From Vibrio tasmaniensis 1F-187 (GTDB lineage Bacteria; Pseudomonadota; Gammaproteobacteria; Enterobacterales; Vibrionaceae): a DNA stretch of 14,664 nucleotides. Positions 7,449 to 14,641 of this stretch are shown here, piece by piece. Position numbers and translations under genes: made by a program. The notes beneath the pieces were generated by a model, which searched no databases, was not told the origin of the DNA, and was given only the letters and a program-made list of their open reading frames with translations. The stretch's first letter is position 1; each line of letters begins with the position of its first letter. The stretch spans positions 1 through 14,664 of the forward strand of contig NZ_AJZM02000124.1 of the NCBI RefSeq assembly GCF_000272405.2, in the 5' to 3' direction.

Positions 7449-9455
7449 CTAGAACTGATAAGCAGCAGAAAGCTTGTAGTTACGGCCTGGTTCATAGTCA
7501 TCCAAGGTAAAGCCTCTTGCCGTACCTGAACGAGAAGCGTGTGAGGTGTATTGCTCATCAAACACGTTATCGATACCAAAGGTAACAGACAATCCATCAA
7601 GATTCGATGGCACCCACTGAGCAAACAGGTTATGAACGTCATAGCCTTCTTTGATCGGCTGACCATCGAATACGTTGTCTTCGTCTTTAACAAACATCGA
7701 ATTCCAACCAAAGATAGTCTCAAGCGCTTCAGACTGATAATCGAGTGTCAGCGTAATGCTGTCACCCATATCAATACTTCGACCATTGCCACCTGCGACT
7801 GCACCGCCTGTGTCTTTATTTTTAGTCTCTGAAAGCGCATAAGACAGCTTACTGTTAAACCTCTCGTAGCCATAAGATAAGCTCGCCTCGAAGCCCTTTA
7901 TCTCAACGTCACCTAGGTTATAAATCAAATAACTCTTACTTGCACGTTGATACTTTTCGGCAATATAGTCATCAATATTAGTTTGGAATACTGTCAGGTT
8001 GGCACCAATAAAGTGATTATCCAAGCGTTTATCGAAACGGACACCACCTTGCGTGTTCTGCCCTGTCTCAGCCTTCAGATCGTTAGCCAAATAAGCGACA
8101 TCTTGGTAAGCAATAAAGCTCTCCATCAACTCCGGGCCTTTGAACAACGAACGTGTACTCGCGAACAGCGTCCAATCTTGAGTAACATCCCATTGAGTGG
8201 CCAACGACCAAGTTACATCGTCAAAATCTTCGCTACCAACTTCTGCTTTACGTTGGTAATCATCAAAACGAAGCCCTGCCGTGACCGAGAATGCTTGAGT
8301 AAAGTAGAACTGATCTTCAACAAAAAGGGCTGTAGAGATTGCTGACTCGTCCATAAACTTGCTGCTGCCGTAATAGCTGCTCGATGACTTGTCCATATAG
8401 TCAAAGCCATAAGTCGCGATGTTATCAAACGACATCAGGCGATAATCGGATTGGAACTTTGCGTTGAGACCAAAGTTTTGGTTTTTAGCCGTGTTTTTGG
8501 ATAAGCGATTAGAAGGCCAACGTGGTGCCATAACACTTTCATCTCGCTGAATCTCAGTTTCCGTGTTGTATAGAGTCACGTTACCTTGATGACTTTCACC
8601 ACGCAGCTCATAGCTGGCCGTGATGGTGTCACGGTTGTAATCGGTGGGAATGAGGATGTTTTTAGACAAACCCACGTTCGTACCACCGGACATATCAGGG
8701 CGTGGACTGTAATCACCGTTATCACGGTACATATCATAAGAGAGTTCAAAACGGTGTAAGTCACTTGGCTCAAAACCAATCTTACCTAGAATATTGTATA
8801 CATCCCCTTCTGAGCCAAAGGTTTCAGTACCATCACCATCTTCAAAATTGTCACGGCTCATGTAATGACTGTAAAGCATGGCATCGACGTTATCTGACAA
8901 CAAACCATACACAGTAAGTGAACCTTGCTGGCTTGCATTCGTGGCATACCCGCCATAAACACGAGCGCCAAAAGTCTCGTCGTAGCGAAGTAGATCTTTG
9001 GCATCTTTGGTTTCAAACAGCACTGAACCGCCTAACCCATTTTGCGTCACCGAGTTGTTACCTACTTGGATATCCGCTGATTTCAATATGTCAGGGTTAA
9101 GAGTCAAATTACCAATATGATGGAACATGTTGGCGTGCTGAGAAGCGCCATCTAATCGAATGTCTAAGTCAGTTTCGCTTAGGCCGCGAATCGTAATTCG
9201 CTGGTTGATCGAGTGCGTTCCCCCAACATCAACACCGGGGATTTCGCGCAGCAAATCTGACATATGGTCAGCTTGCTTCAGTGACATGTCATCTGCAATG
9301 ATCGATTCAGTGTTGCTTGAGACTTTCGTTCCCCAAACCACAACTTCATCGAAGTGCGATGTACTTTCTTCGGCCATAACAGAGCTACTAAACGTGCTGG
9401 CAATTGCGATATAGAGGGCTGAAAGCTTAATTGTTGATCTGACTGGGCTTTCCAT
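7449..9455 (-). CDS. TonB-dependent outer-membrane receptor for an iron chelate
   Basis: A 668-aa outer-membrane transporter binds an extracellular ligand and imports it with energy from TonB-ExbBD. A signal peptide spans about 1-28 (SVMA/EE) and the TonB box is DEVVVWG (36-42). A plug domain (about 45-155) contains LREIPGVDV, ITIRGLSETD, LDGASQHA and GLGGSVLFETKDAKDLL. The 22-strand barrel ends in the terminal aromatic YQF after a typical EPGRNYKLS. The TKDAKDLL plug sequence recalls the heme/hemoglobin receptor group, but the usual FRAP motif is replaced by FKGPELMES. The pairing with a divergent AraC regulator is like V. vulnificus desA-desR (ferrioxamine B). Both siderophore and heme remain possible ligands. 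The ATG has AGGA at 8 nt, and a perfect Fur box lies 22 bp upstream. Length and ends look intact. Confidence 0.93.
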   Translation of the reverse strand: MESPVRSTIKLSALYIAIASTFSSSVMAEESTSHFDEVVVWGTKVSSNTESIIADDMSLKQADHMSDLLREIPGVDVGGTHSINQRITIRGLSETDLDIRLDGASQHANMFHHIGNLTLNPDILKSADIQVGNNSVTQNGLGGSVLFETKDAKDLLRYDETFGARVYGGYATNASQQGSLTVYGLLSDNVDAMLYSHYMSRDNFEDGDGTETFGSEGDVYNILGKIGFEPSDLHRFELSYDMYRDNGDYSPRPDMSGGTNVGLSKNILIPTDYNRDTITASYELRGESHQGNVTLYNTETEIQRDESVMAPRWPSNRLSKNTAKNQNFGLNAKFQSDYRLMSFDNIATYGFDYMDKSSSSYYGSSKFMDESAISTALFVEDQFYFTQAFSVTAGLRFDDYQRKAEVGSEDFDDVTWSLATQWDVTQDWTLFASTRSLFKGPELMESFIAYQDVAYLANDLKAETGQNTQGGVRFDKRLDNHFIGANLTVFQTNIDDYIAEKYQRASKSYLIYNLGDVEIKGFEASLSYGYERFNSKLSYALSETKNKDTGGAVAGGNGRSIDMGDSITLTLDYQSEALETIFGWNSMFVKDEDNVFDGQPIKEGYDVHNLFAQWVPSNLDGLSVTFGIDNVFDEQYTSHASRSGTARGFTLDDYEPGRNYKLSAAYQF

Positions 9456-9460
9456 AGATT

Positions 9461-9506
9461 CAATCCTAGATGTAAATGATAATAATTATCAATCATGATA
9501 GGATTG
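9461..9506. promoter_or_regulatory. 8-bp inverted repeat enclosing the Fur box
   Basis: CAATCCTA (9461-9468) and TAGGATTG (9499-9506) are perfect inverted repeats whose centre (9483.5) almost coincides with that of the Fur box (9484). On the receptor strand the proximal arm contains the Shine-Dalgarno bases AGGA, so a transcript starting beyond 9506 could fold and hide the ribosome binding site. It could alternatively be a protein binding site. Confidence 0.6.
9477..9491. promoter_or_regulatory. perfect 7-1-7 Fur box
   Basis: TGATAATAATTATCA is a perfect palindrome around A9484 and matches the established 7-1-7 Fur operator TGATAAT-N-ATTATCA exactly. It lies 21 bp upstream of the receptor ATG and 80 bp upstream of the chosen regulator ATG. 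A possible receptor -10 element (TATTAT on the minus strand, 9479-9484) lies inside it. Fur with iron would therefore repress the receptor and probably also the regulator. Confidence 0.9.
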
Positions 9507-9571
9507 TAACCTATAAATGCACAGATGATTTGCTTATGCAAAAACGCACAGCTGTTATGAGGAACGGTCAA

Positions 9572-10585
9572 ATGAGTGAAGTAACGTCTAAACGGGCTAA
9601 AATTGGCAAAGTCACTCTGACTAAAAAGTTGGAGCAAACAGAAAAGCAGATTATTGTCACACAAGGTCAAACTACACAGACATCACTGGCTGAGGGGAAA
9701 TTTCTTTCTTATCAATATAATGAACTAATATTTATCCACGGTGGCCGCTGTATTGAGCTCGTCGATACTAAGATCATCTCTACCGCTCACGCTTCAGTTC
9801 TGATCACCATTCTTTTGGAAGGTAAGCTGTCATTTGGTTACGATGATCTCGAATTTGATCTCGATGCCACTCATCAACCTCAAGGTGTGGTGGTCAACCT
9901 CACTAAACCCGCCAATTTCCGTCGAGTGATGACAGCAAGCAATAAACTCAATAAGATTAACATCTTAGTCAAACCAAAATGGTTCGAATCTCGAGTAACC
10001 GAAGAGTGTAAATGCCGAAACTTCATCAATACACATAATGCCAACTTCCAATTAGAAGTGACGGAAGAAATCTGGAAGCTGACACAAGAATTGACGACTT
10101 GCTCTTCACCCCATAACTTCCATCAGAAGTTGCATATAGAATCCTTAACTCAACAGATCCTTGAGAATTCGATGCATCAACTACCACAAACTTGCTGTCT
10201 GGCTCACCAAACTAAACCAAAAATAATAAAACCAGCGACACGTGTAACTAACATTGAACATCAAAGTTATGACGAACGAATTGAGGCTGTAATCTGCTTT
10301 ATTGAAATTCATCTCGACCAAGAGCTGAGCCTAAAAATGCTTGCTGAGCATTTTTCGATGAGTGTATCTAATATTCAAAGGCGTTTTAAGCAGTCATACA
10401 ACATGACAATCAACGGTTACATCCGTTTGAGACGATTACAGATCGCACGCCAGCATTTAGAACGAGGGTTGGTTTCAATCACCGAGGCCGCCTATGAAGC
10501 GGGTTATCAGCACCCTTCTAATTTCACCAACGCTTTTAAGAAAACCTTCGGTGTGCCGCCACAAGGTATAGCGATTAAGACTTAG
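9572..10585 (+). CDS. AraC-family transcriptional regulator of the iron-uptake receptor
   Basis: A cytosolic regulator of 337 aa. The N-terminal ~230 residues form an unrecognised ligand-sensing part. Residues about 242-337 are the AraC/XylS double helix-turn-helix, with LSLKMLAEHFSMSVSNIQRRF as first helix pair and ITEAAYEAGYQHPSNFTNAFKKTFGVPP as second. The ATG at 9572 is chosen because GAGGAA (9559-9564) precedes it at 7 nt; the open frame continues back to 9476, but that start lies next to the Fur box and in promoter sequence. It is divergent from a TonB-dependent receptor. AraC regulators such as PchR and DesR activate the neighbouring receptor when its siderophore is present, so the same role is inferred. 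A cysteine-containing stretch (EECKCR) and CC in the linker are visible but of unknown meaning. Confidence 0.88.
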   Translation: MSEVTSKRAKIGKVTLTKKLEQTEKQIIVTQGQTTQTSLAEGKFLSYQYNELIFIHGGRCIELVDTKIISTAHASVLITILLEGKLSFGYDDLEFDLDATHQPQGVVVNLTKPANFRRVMTASNKLNKINILVKPKWFESRVTEECKCRNFINTHNANFQLEVTEEIWKLTQELTTCSSPHNFHQKLHIESLTQQILENSMHQLPQTCCLAHQTKPKIIKPATRVTNIEHQSYDERIEAVICFIEIHLDQELSLKMLAEHFSMSVSNIQRRFKQSYNMTINGYIRLRRLQIARQHLERGLVSITEAAYEAGYQHPSNFTNAFKKTFGVPPQGIAIKT

Positions 10586-10601
10586 TTACATTGATATAAA
10601 A

Positions 10602-10629
10602 CTATCCGTCTATAACTTTAAAAGGATAG
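10602..10629. terminator. weak candidate terminator between two convergent genes
   Basis: CTATCC (10602-10607) pairs with GGATAG (10624-10629) across a 16-nt loop. On the minus strand it is followed by GTTTTATAT-like sequence, which suits the acetyltransferase transcript. The stem is short and the loop long. Confidence 0.35.
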
Positions 10630-10631
10630 AT

Positions 10632-11102
10632 TTAACATCCGTTATGTTGGCCAGGTGATCGCCACATATAAACAAACTGGTCATTCTGCGAAGTAATTTC
10701 AAATCCAAACCTCAGATACAAATCTCCAACTCGATTACCTTGTAAATAGCATAGTTCGACGGGTTTATTGAGGCTGTCAGCCTTAGTTAAGCAATCAGCC
10801 TTAGTTAAGAAGTCTTTCAGTACTTGGCTACCAATTCCCTTTCCATGATACTCAGGCAGCAAGAAGAATCGGCAAAAATAGAAGTGATCGCCCTTGTCTT
10901 GCAACAACACACAACCAATCGCTTTACCTTGATATTCAATGATTTCAGGCCGTTCTTCTGCCCACTCTTCGGCGTGTATATCTCGCTGAATCTGCTCATC
11001 CCAGCCAAAAACTGCTTTGATTGGCTCAAATTCAGCCGCCTTTTTTAGCTCGAACAGAAATTCATAATCTGATGACTGAGCGGGTCTTGTCGAATACTTC
11101 AA
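10632..11102 (-). CDS. GNAT-family N-acetyltransferase with an 18-bp internal duplication
   Basis: A 156-aa predicted acetyltransferase. The acetyl-CoA binding motif A is FFLLPEYHGKGIGSQVL (79-95, with the H-G-K-G-I-G pyrophosphate loop), followed by a late motif B around LYLRFGFE. The best start is a TTG at 11102 with GGAG at 5 nt spacing, giving the family-like MKYSTRPAQSSDYEF; the longer TTG start at 11123 has no ribosome binding site. Between motif A and the next strand the protein reads LTKADCLTKADS (99-110), an in-frame duplication of six residues encoded by an 18-bp tandem repeat. Substrate is unknown. It lies last in a minus-strand row of three GNAT genes, 120 bp after the previous one, so it may have its own promoter. 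Confidence 0.8.
   Translation of the reverse strand: MKYSTRPAQSSDYEFLFELKKAAEFEPIKAVFGWDEQIQRDIHAEEWAEERPEIIEYQGKAIGCVLLQDKGDHFYFCRFFLLPEYHGKGIGSQVLKDFLTKADCLTKADSLNKPVELCYLQGNRVGDLYLRFGFEITSQNDQFVYMWRSPGQHNGC
10777..10812. repeat. 18-bp tandem duplication inside the acetyltransferase gene
   Basis: Two adjacent 18-bp units (10777-10794 and 10795-10812) share TCAGCCTTAGTTAAG exactly and differ only in their last three bases. The duplication keeps the frame and doubles the residues LTKAD-C/S. It looks like a recent slippage event. Confidence 0.85.
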
Positions 11103-11222
11103 AATATCTCCAACAATAATCAATGAACTATAGCCAATAAATAAAAAACGACAGCGGCTTCATTTCCAAAAAGCTCGCTCACGACAAGCAAGTGAGAATT
11201 GGAAGGTGCCATGTTTCAGTGT

Positions 11223-11717
11223 TCATTTAGGGTTTAGTTGATAGCGTAGAACTTCGTGCTTATCTTGCTCTGAGTAAAAGGTATTTAAGAACTGCCCACC
11301 ACACTTCTCAATTACTTTTTGCGAAGCAATATTGCCCCTCTCACACGTAATAATAGCGCTTTCGGACAATACGTGCCGTTGAACCCAAGACAACATATGA
11401 CTTGCGATACCCCGCCCTCTTGCTTGTGACAGGGTCTCATAGCCGATATGTCCTATGACATCGTGAATGTACGGACTGGTGCCATGACGAACTCTTATGA
11501 CACCAAGGATTTGACCAGAGTCGATACAAAAATACGTAGAAGCAGGCGTCCAACCTTCTGGCAGTTCCTCACCTTTTGAATAAGCGACTCGCCTTTTTAA
11601 ATACGCATCACTACTGTCAGAAATACCTGTATAAATATCTAACCCATCCTCAGAGCAAGCATTCACATAGCGATGAAAGGCTCTTGAGTGCGAAATATCA
11701 GCTTTGACCATGTCCAT
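11223..11717 (-). CDS. GNAT-family N-acetyltransferase, COG3981-like
   Basis: A 164-aa predicted acetyltransferase. The sequence GWTPASTYFCIDSGQILGVIRVRH, then GHIGYETLSQARGRGIAS (89-106) and GNIASQKVIEKCGG (128-141), follows the pattern of the COG3981 group of predicted acetyltransferases. Q-A-R-G-R-G is the acetyl-CoA loop. The ATG at 11717 has AGGAA about 10 nt upstream. An in-frame TTG at 11762, just after the stop of the preceding gene, would add 15 residues and cannot be excluded. The gene is 47 bp downstream of the third acetyltransferase gene, so the two are probably cotranscribed. Substrate is unknown. Confidence 0.8.
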   Translation of the reverse strand: MDMVKADISHSRAFHRYVNACSEDGLDIYTGISDSSDAYLKRRVAYSKGEELPEGWTPASTYFCIDSGQILGVIRVRHGTSPYIHDVIGHIGYETLSQARGRGIASHMLSWVQRHVLSESAIITCERGNIASQKVIEKCGGQFLNTFYSEQDKHEVLRYQLNPK

Positions 11718-11764
11718 ATAGTTTCGATTCCTAGTTACTGCTCTTTCGGGTTTAGCTATCAAGC

Positions 11765-12187
11765 CTAAGCTAAGTGCATGGTGTATTCTTGATGCCCTGT
11801 ATGTTCATCAACTTGTTCACTCACAATAGAGAATCCTTGGGACAAGTAGAACTCAATCGTCGCTTGGTTCTCTTTATACACATTCAATGACAAGTTCGGG
11901 CATTCAAGCTTCGCGTGATGAATAAGCTGCTTACCAATACCACTGCCTTGATGTTCTGTACTGACAAAGATCGCCGCTAAGATCCCTTCATAAAGCGAAT
12001 AAAAGCCACGAACCTCACCGTCGACTTGATATACGTAAGTTGCTGATGCCGGAATATATAGGTCGCGCATGTTAGCCACTTGCGACTCCCAAAACTCAGG
12101 AGCCACAAAGTCATGCGCCTTGATCGAGGCGGTTAACCAAATATCTAAAACGGCTTCAATATCAGCGGGGTTGTACTCTCTAATCAT
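11765..12187 (-). CDS. GNAT-family N-acetyltransferase, YiaC-like
   Basis: A 140-aa acetyltransferase resembling E. coli YiaC (about 146 aa). Shared features are MIRE at the N terminus, AxxFW, LAAIFVSTEHQGSGIGKQLI (motif A, 70-89), LNVYKENQATIEFYLSQGF (101-119) and a similar C-terminal region. YiaC is reported as a protein lysine acetyltransferase in E. coli, so protein acetylation is one possible role; small-molecule acetylation is equally possible. The ATG at 12187 has GAG at 7 nt. It is the first gene of the minus-strand acetyltransferase row. The family is sure; the orthology is moderate. Confidence 0.82.
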   Translation of the reverse strand: MIREYNPADIEAVLDIWLTASIKAHDFVAPEFWESQVANMRDLYIPASATYVYQVDGEVRGFYSLYEGILAAIFVSTEHQGSGIGKQLIHHAKLECPNLSLNVYKENQATIEFYLSQGFSIVSEQVDEHTGHQEYTMHLA

Positions 12188-12230
12188 CTTAATTCTCAGG
12201 CAATTAATATTGTTTAATAGGCGAACCAGT

Positions 12231-12302
12231 ATGCCAAGAAGCGACTTAAACCTATTGAAGATTTACGACAATGTCCCAGTCAGAATTATTGAACGGCAAT
12301 GA
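12231..12302 (+). pseudogene. possible remnant of a LysR-type regulator N terminus
   Basis: A 23-codon frame (ATG 12231, stop 12300-12302) begins with residues SDLNLLKIYD, matching the typical start of LysR-type regulators (D-L-N-L-L-x-x-F-D). The rest (NVPVRIIERQ) does not continue the expected helix-turn-helix and stops at once. It lies between the divergent-looking intergenic ends of two minus-strand genes. It may be a decayed fragment left by a deletion, or a coincidence in a short frame. Confidence 0.25.
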
Positions 12303-12322
12303 TAGATCAGTACCATTGGCCG

Positions 12323-12661
12323 CTACTGCTTCTTAACGTACTTCGCTGTAACGAGCATTTCACCACCACCATCAAGCTTGCAATCTAACTGATGATCTTT
12401 GCCTTCATTTATTCGTCTGATTACCGCTTTAGTGCCGATTTTCAGTACAGAAGAACTGCCTTTAATTTTTAGATCTTTAATGAAGGTAACTTTATCGCCA
12501 CTTTCCAATACAACGCCATTTACGTCCTTAACACGCGCGGCTTCTCTTTCTAAACGCTCTTCTTCTGGGTTCCACTCATAGGCACACTCAGGGCAGATTA
12601 GGTTGTTTTGGTCTGGGTAGACATATTCAGATTGGCATTGCGGACAAGGAGGTAAAGACAT
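12323..12661 (-). CDS. yjdM: YjdM/PhnA zinc-ribbon protein
   Basis: A 112-aa protein matching E. coli YjdM (formerly PhnA, 111 aa) along its length. An N-terminal zinc ribbon is formed by C6-x2-C9 and C23-x2-C26 (CPQC, CPEC followed by AYEWN). A C-terminal SH3-like beta domain contains the conserved KDVNG, GDKVTFIKDLKIKGSSSVLKIG and ending KYVKK. Its biochemical role is not established; despite the old name, it is not a phosphonoacetate hydrolase in enteric bacteria. The ATG at 12661 is family-consistent, with only a weak GAAG upstream. It stands alone, with intergenic gaps on both sides. Confidence 0.95.
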   Translation of the reverse strand: MSLPPCPQCQSEYVYPDQNNLICPECAYEWNPEEERLEREAARVKDVNGVVLESGDKVTFIKDLKIKGSSSVLKIGTKAVIRRINEGKDHQLDCKLDGGGEMLVTAKYVKKQ

Positions 12662-12786
12662 ACGTTAATACTTCATTTAAATAAAATTTGCGTCCATTTT
12701 AATGACTCTTGTTAGGCTTAGCGAGCACAAATCGAACCAATTTTCAGTAGCGTAATTTAACTTAGAAAAGAGCAGTACCTAAAACG

Positions 12787-12816
12787 AACAAACACAGCCG
12801 CTAAGCTGTGTTTGTT
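12787..12816. terminator. terminator of the ThrE-like exporter gene
   Basis: AACAAACACAGC (12787-12798) pairs perfectly over 12 bp with GCTGTGTTTGTT (12805-12816) around a 6-nt loop. On the minus strand it is followed by CGTTTTAGG. It lies 24 bp beyond the exporter stop codon, and T-richness on both sides could make it work in both directions. Confidence 0.85.
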
Positions 12817-12840
12817 TAAGGGCTTGGGAGGCGGAACGGA

Positions 12841-14004
12841 TTAACGTTCGACTTTTGGTGAGTAAATCGAGTAAGCGGTGATTTGCCCTGCCACAATTGC
12901 AGAGAACATGAACAACGCCGACAAACCAATACTCGGAATAGGTAAAATCGATTGTTCAAACACCGACTGGCTGGCACTCACTAATACTCGACTACCCGGA
13001 ACCAAGATGATGATCCCCTGCACGATATAAATAGAGCCCGTGAGCTCCATCTTCTTGGCAATCCAAGTCCCGTACAAAGTAATAAGAACCGTCGTAACCC
13101 AAGTACCGACAACCCAACCACTGTCAAAACCTAGATAGAACGGCCCCCACATACCCAGAACTGCCACTGGCAAGCCAAGTAAGATGTCTTTAGGACGCGC
13201 ATTGAACATCACACCAATCGACACCGAGATCAACACCAAACCAGATATGTGCATCCATGTCGGAACCGCATTCGTATAGTCAATGGAGACCGCTTGTCCC
13301 CATATCGCTTCACCAATGTTGAGCCCCATAATAATCCCGACAAACAGCTTTATCAGGGTTAATGCGCTCTGCCCTAACAAACTGGTACCAGAGACGAGAT
13401 CATTAAACGCCAAACATTCTAGTGCGTTGGCTATGGATAACCCGGGGACAAACAAGACAATCGAAGCGATACATAACGCCCACACCGGGATCGGCAACCC
13501 TGTGCTTGCCAAAAATGCCACGAAGATACCCGTTAATAGTGCCGAGATGAATTCAACCGCAATAGCGCGACGTGAATGAAGAACTTGCTGACATACCCAA
13601 ACCATCAGACCCAGTAATGCAGAAAAGCCAACCGCTTCTAACGTACTGCCAATTAGCATCAGATACGCTGGCGGAATACCCATATTGGCCAGTGCCGTCA
13701 CAAGTTTAGAGTAACCGACAGGCTCTGGCACAGGCTCACTGCTCGGTTGGTTAATACGAATGATGGTATTGGCCAACAAACTCAAGTTAATCGAAGCAGG
13801 CTTTAGACGCTTAAGAATAACGGCGTTGTTATCGTCTGGAAATTGATAATTAATCGCGGTTGGCGTTGCTTGGATCATCACATCAACACCATGCTTTTTT
13901 GCATAGAATTGGGTGTATTTCTCTAGCTTGTAAGGAGCACAACCACTGCGATGAAGAGTGTCACCAATTTCAACAATTTTGTTAATTCGGAACTGAGAAG
14001 GCAT
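12841..14004 (-). CDS. threonine/serine exporter family (ThrE-type) membrane protein
   Basis: A 387-aa inner-membrane protein of the ThrE/DUF1212 family, whose founding member exports threonine and serine in Corynebacterium glutamicum. The N-terminal ~105 residues form the soluble DUF1212 part (FRINKIVEIGDTLHRSGCAPYKLEKY). About ten hydrophobic segments follow, including LVPGLSIANALECLAFNDL-like and IVQGIIILVPGSRVLVSAS-like repeats, which are typical of the fused ThrE and ThrE_2 halves. The ATG at 14004 fits the family start but has no visible Shine-Dalgarno; a TTG at 14085 would add 27 residues with AAGGA too far upstream. Amino acid export is inferred from family only; the substrate in Vibrio is not shown by the sequence. 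Confidence 0.88.
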   Translation of the reverse strand: MPSQFRINKIVEIGDTLHRSGCAPYKLEKYTQFYAKKHGVDVMIQATPTAINYQFPDDNNAVILKRLKPASINLSLLANTIIRINQPSSEPVPEPVGYSKLVTALANMGIPPAYLMLIGSTLEAVGFSALLGLMVWVCQQVLHSRRAIAVEFISALLTGIFVAFLASTGLPIPVWALCIASIVLFVPGLSIANALECLAFNDLVSGTSLLGQSALTLIKLFVGIIMGLNIGEAIWGQAVSIDYTNAVPTWMHISGLVLISVSIGVMFNARPKDILLGLPVAVLGMWGPFYLGFDSGWVVGTWVTTVLITLYGTWIAKKMELTGSIYIVQGIIILVPGSRVLVSASQSVFEQSILPIPSIGLSALFMFSAIVAGQITAYSIYSPKVER

Positions 14005-14154
14005 GGGAATTTTAGGGGAGACAAAATGTGCGGCAAATGTACCAAACGATAGACGTAATGACGAGAGTTTTGCATGAATTATCAACTAAATTCGTTACTT
14101 TTTCCTTCGAACGCTTAGAGGAGCCTATAACTCCACCCGCTTCGTATTCGCTTG

Positions 14155-14298
14155 ATGAATACTTTGGCAGACTGGCAAGTTAAAACAATGCATCCAGATT
14201 GTTATTATTGGGCATCAAAATACGAATGGAAATCAGTTTATGTTAACGGTCAAATTGCCTGTATTTATGTTGATTTTATGATGAGAAAACACCACTAA
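14155..14298 (+). CDS. possible 47-aa small protein, aromatic-rich
   Basis: An ATG at 14155 opens a 47-codon frame ending with TAA at 14296-14298. The product (MNTLADWQVKTMHPDCYYWA at its start, ending FMMRKHH) is rich in Trp and Tyr and does not look like random translation, but I do not recognise it. No good ribosome binding site precedes it; GAGGAG at 14118-14123 is 31 nt away. It stands alone on the plus strand between the exporter gene and the tRNA genes. It may be a real orphan, a decayed gene fragment, or chance. Confidence 0.3.
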   Translation: MNTLADWQVKTMHPDCYYWASKYEWKSVYVNGQIACIYVDFMMRKHH

Positions 14299-14528
14299 AA
14301 TAGGTTTATAAATCCAACTGAATGGGTCTTAGAACGAGTGGAGGGTTCTTTGTTGTTTCTCGCCCTACGTTTAACGAGAGTTTAGTCACATTTTATTCAC
14401 TCTAAAAGCGCCGAACATGATGGAAAAACTAGCGGAGTGGTGGTTATGCGAGCACTTAGAATAAAAATGAAAGAAAAAGGTTTCGTTTTCAGTTAGATGT
14501 GGCATTATCAAACTCGTTAAGACGATGT
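14299..14528. other. AT-rich region upstream of the tRNA genes
   Basis: No gene is seen here. A short hairpin (AGAAC 14331-14335 with GTTCT 14345-14349, then a T-rich run) could end the small frame before it. On the opposite strand a frame reads through the tRNA and is an artefact. Confidence 0.4.
14500..14508 (+). promoter_or_regulatory. candidate extended -10 promoter element of the tRNA-Gly cluster
   Basis: TGGCATTAT fits the extended -10 form TG-N-TATAAT with two mismatches in the hexamer and lies 20 bp upstream of the first tRNA base. A -35 element is not clear, the best being GTTTCG at 14480. The call is by eye. Confidence 0.4.
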
Positions 14529-14603
<75 letters not shown>

Positions 14604-14641
14604 GTCTTCTTGATGCTTCAGTCTTACTCTTAAGACAGTGT

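Noticed and set aside
7551..9414. Several plus-strand frames of 60-132 aa within the receptor gene
   Set aside because: They are antisense shadows of the receptor coding sequence, with no ribosome binding sites or domain matches.
9476..9571. Upstream start of the second AraC regulator at 9476
   Set aside because: The start overlaps the Fur box region, while the ATG at 9572 has a near-ideal ribosome binding site.
9278..9670. Minus-strand 130-aa frame overlapping the receptor start and regulator gene
   Set aside because: It is out of frame with the receptor, covers promoter and operator sequence, and has no recognisable features.
11103..11222. Short stem GCTTG/CGAGC followed by T5 on the minus strand as terminator of the second acetyltransferase
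   Set aside because: The stem is only 5 bp with a G-T pair, too weak to list as a terminator.
12069..12302. 77-aa plus-strand frame spanning the third acetyltransferase start
   Set aside because: The first part is antisense to coding sequence; only its last 23 codons resemble anything, and those are listed separately as a possible remnant.
10632..12661. Integron gene-cassette array, suggested by several GNAT genes in a Vibrio-like genome
   Set aside because: No attC-like repeats separate the genes; only one isolated GTTAGGC core-like match was seen near 12710, without its inverse partner.
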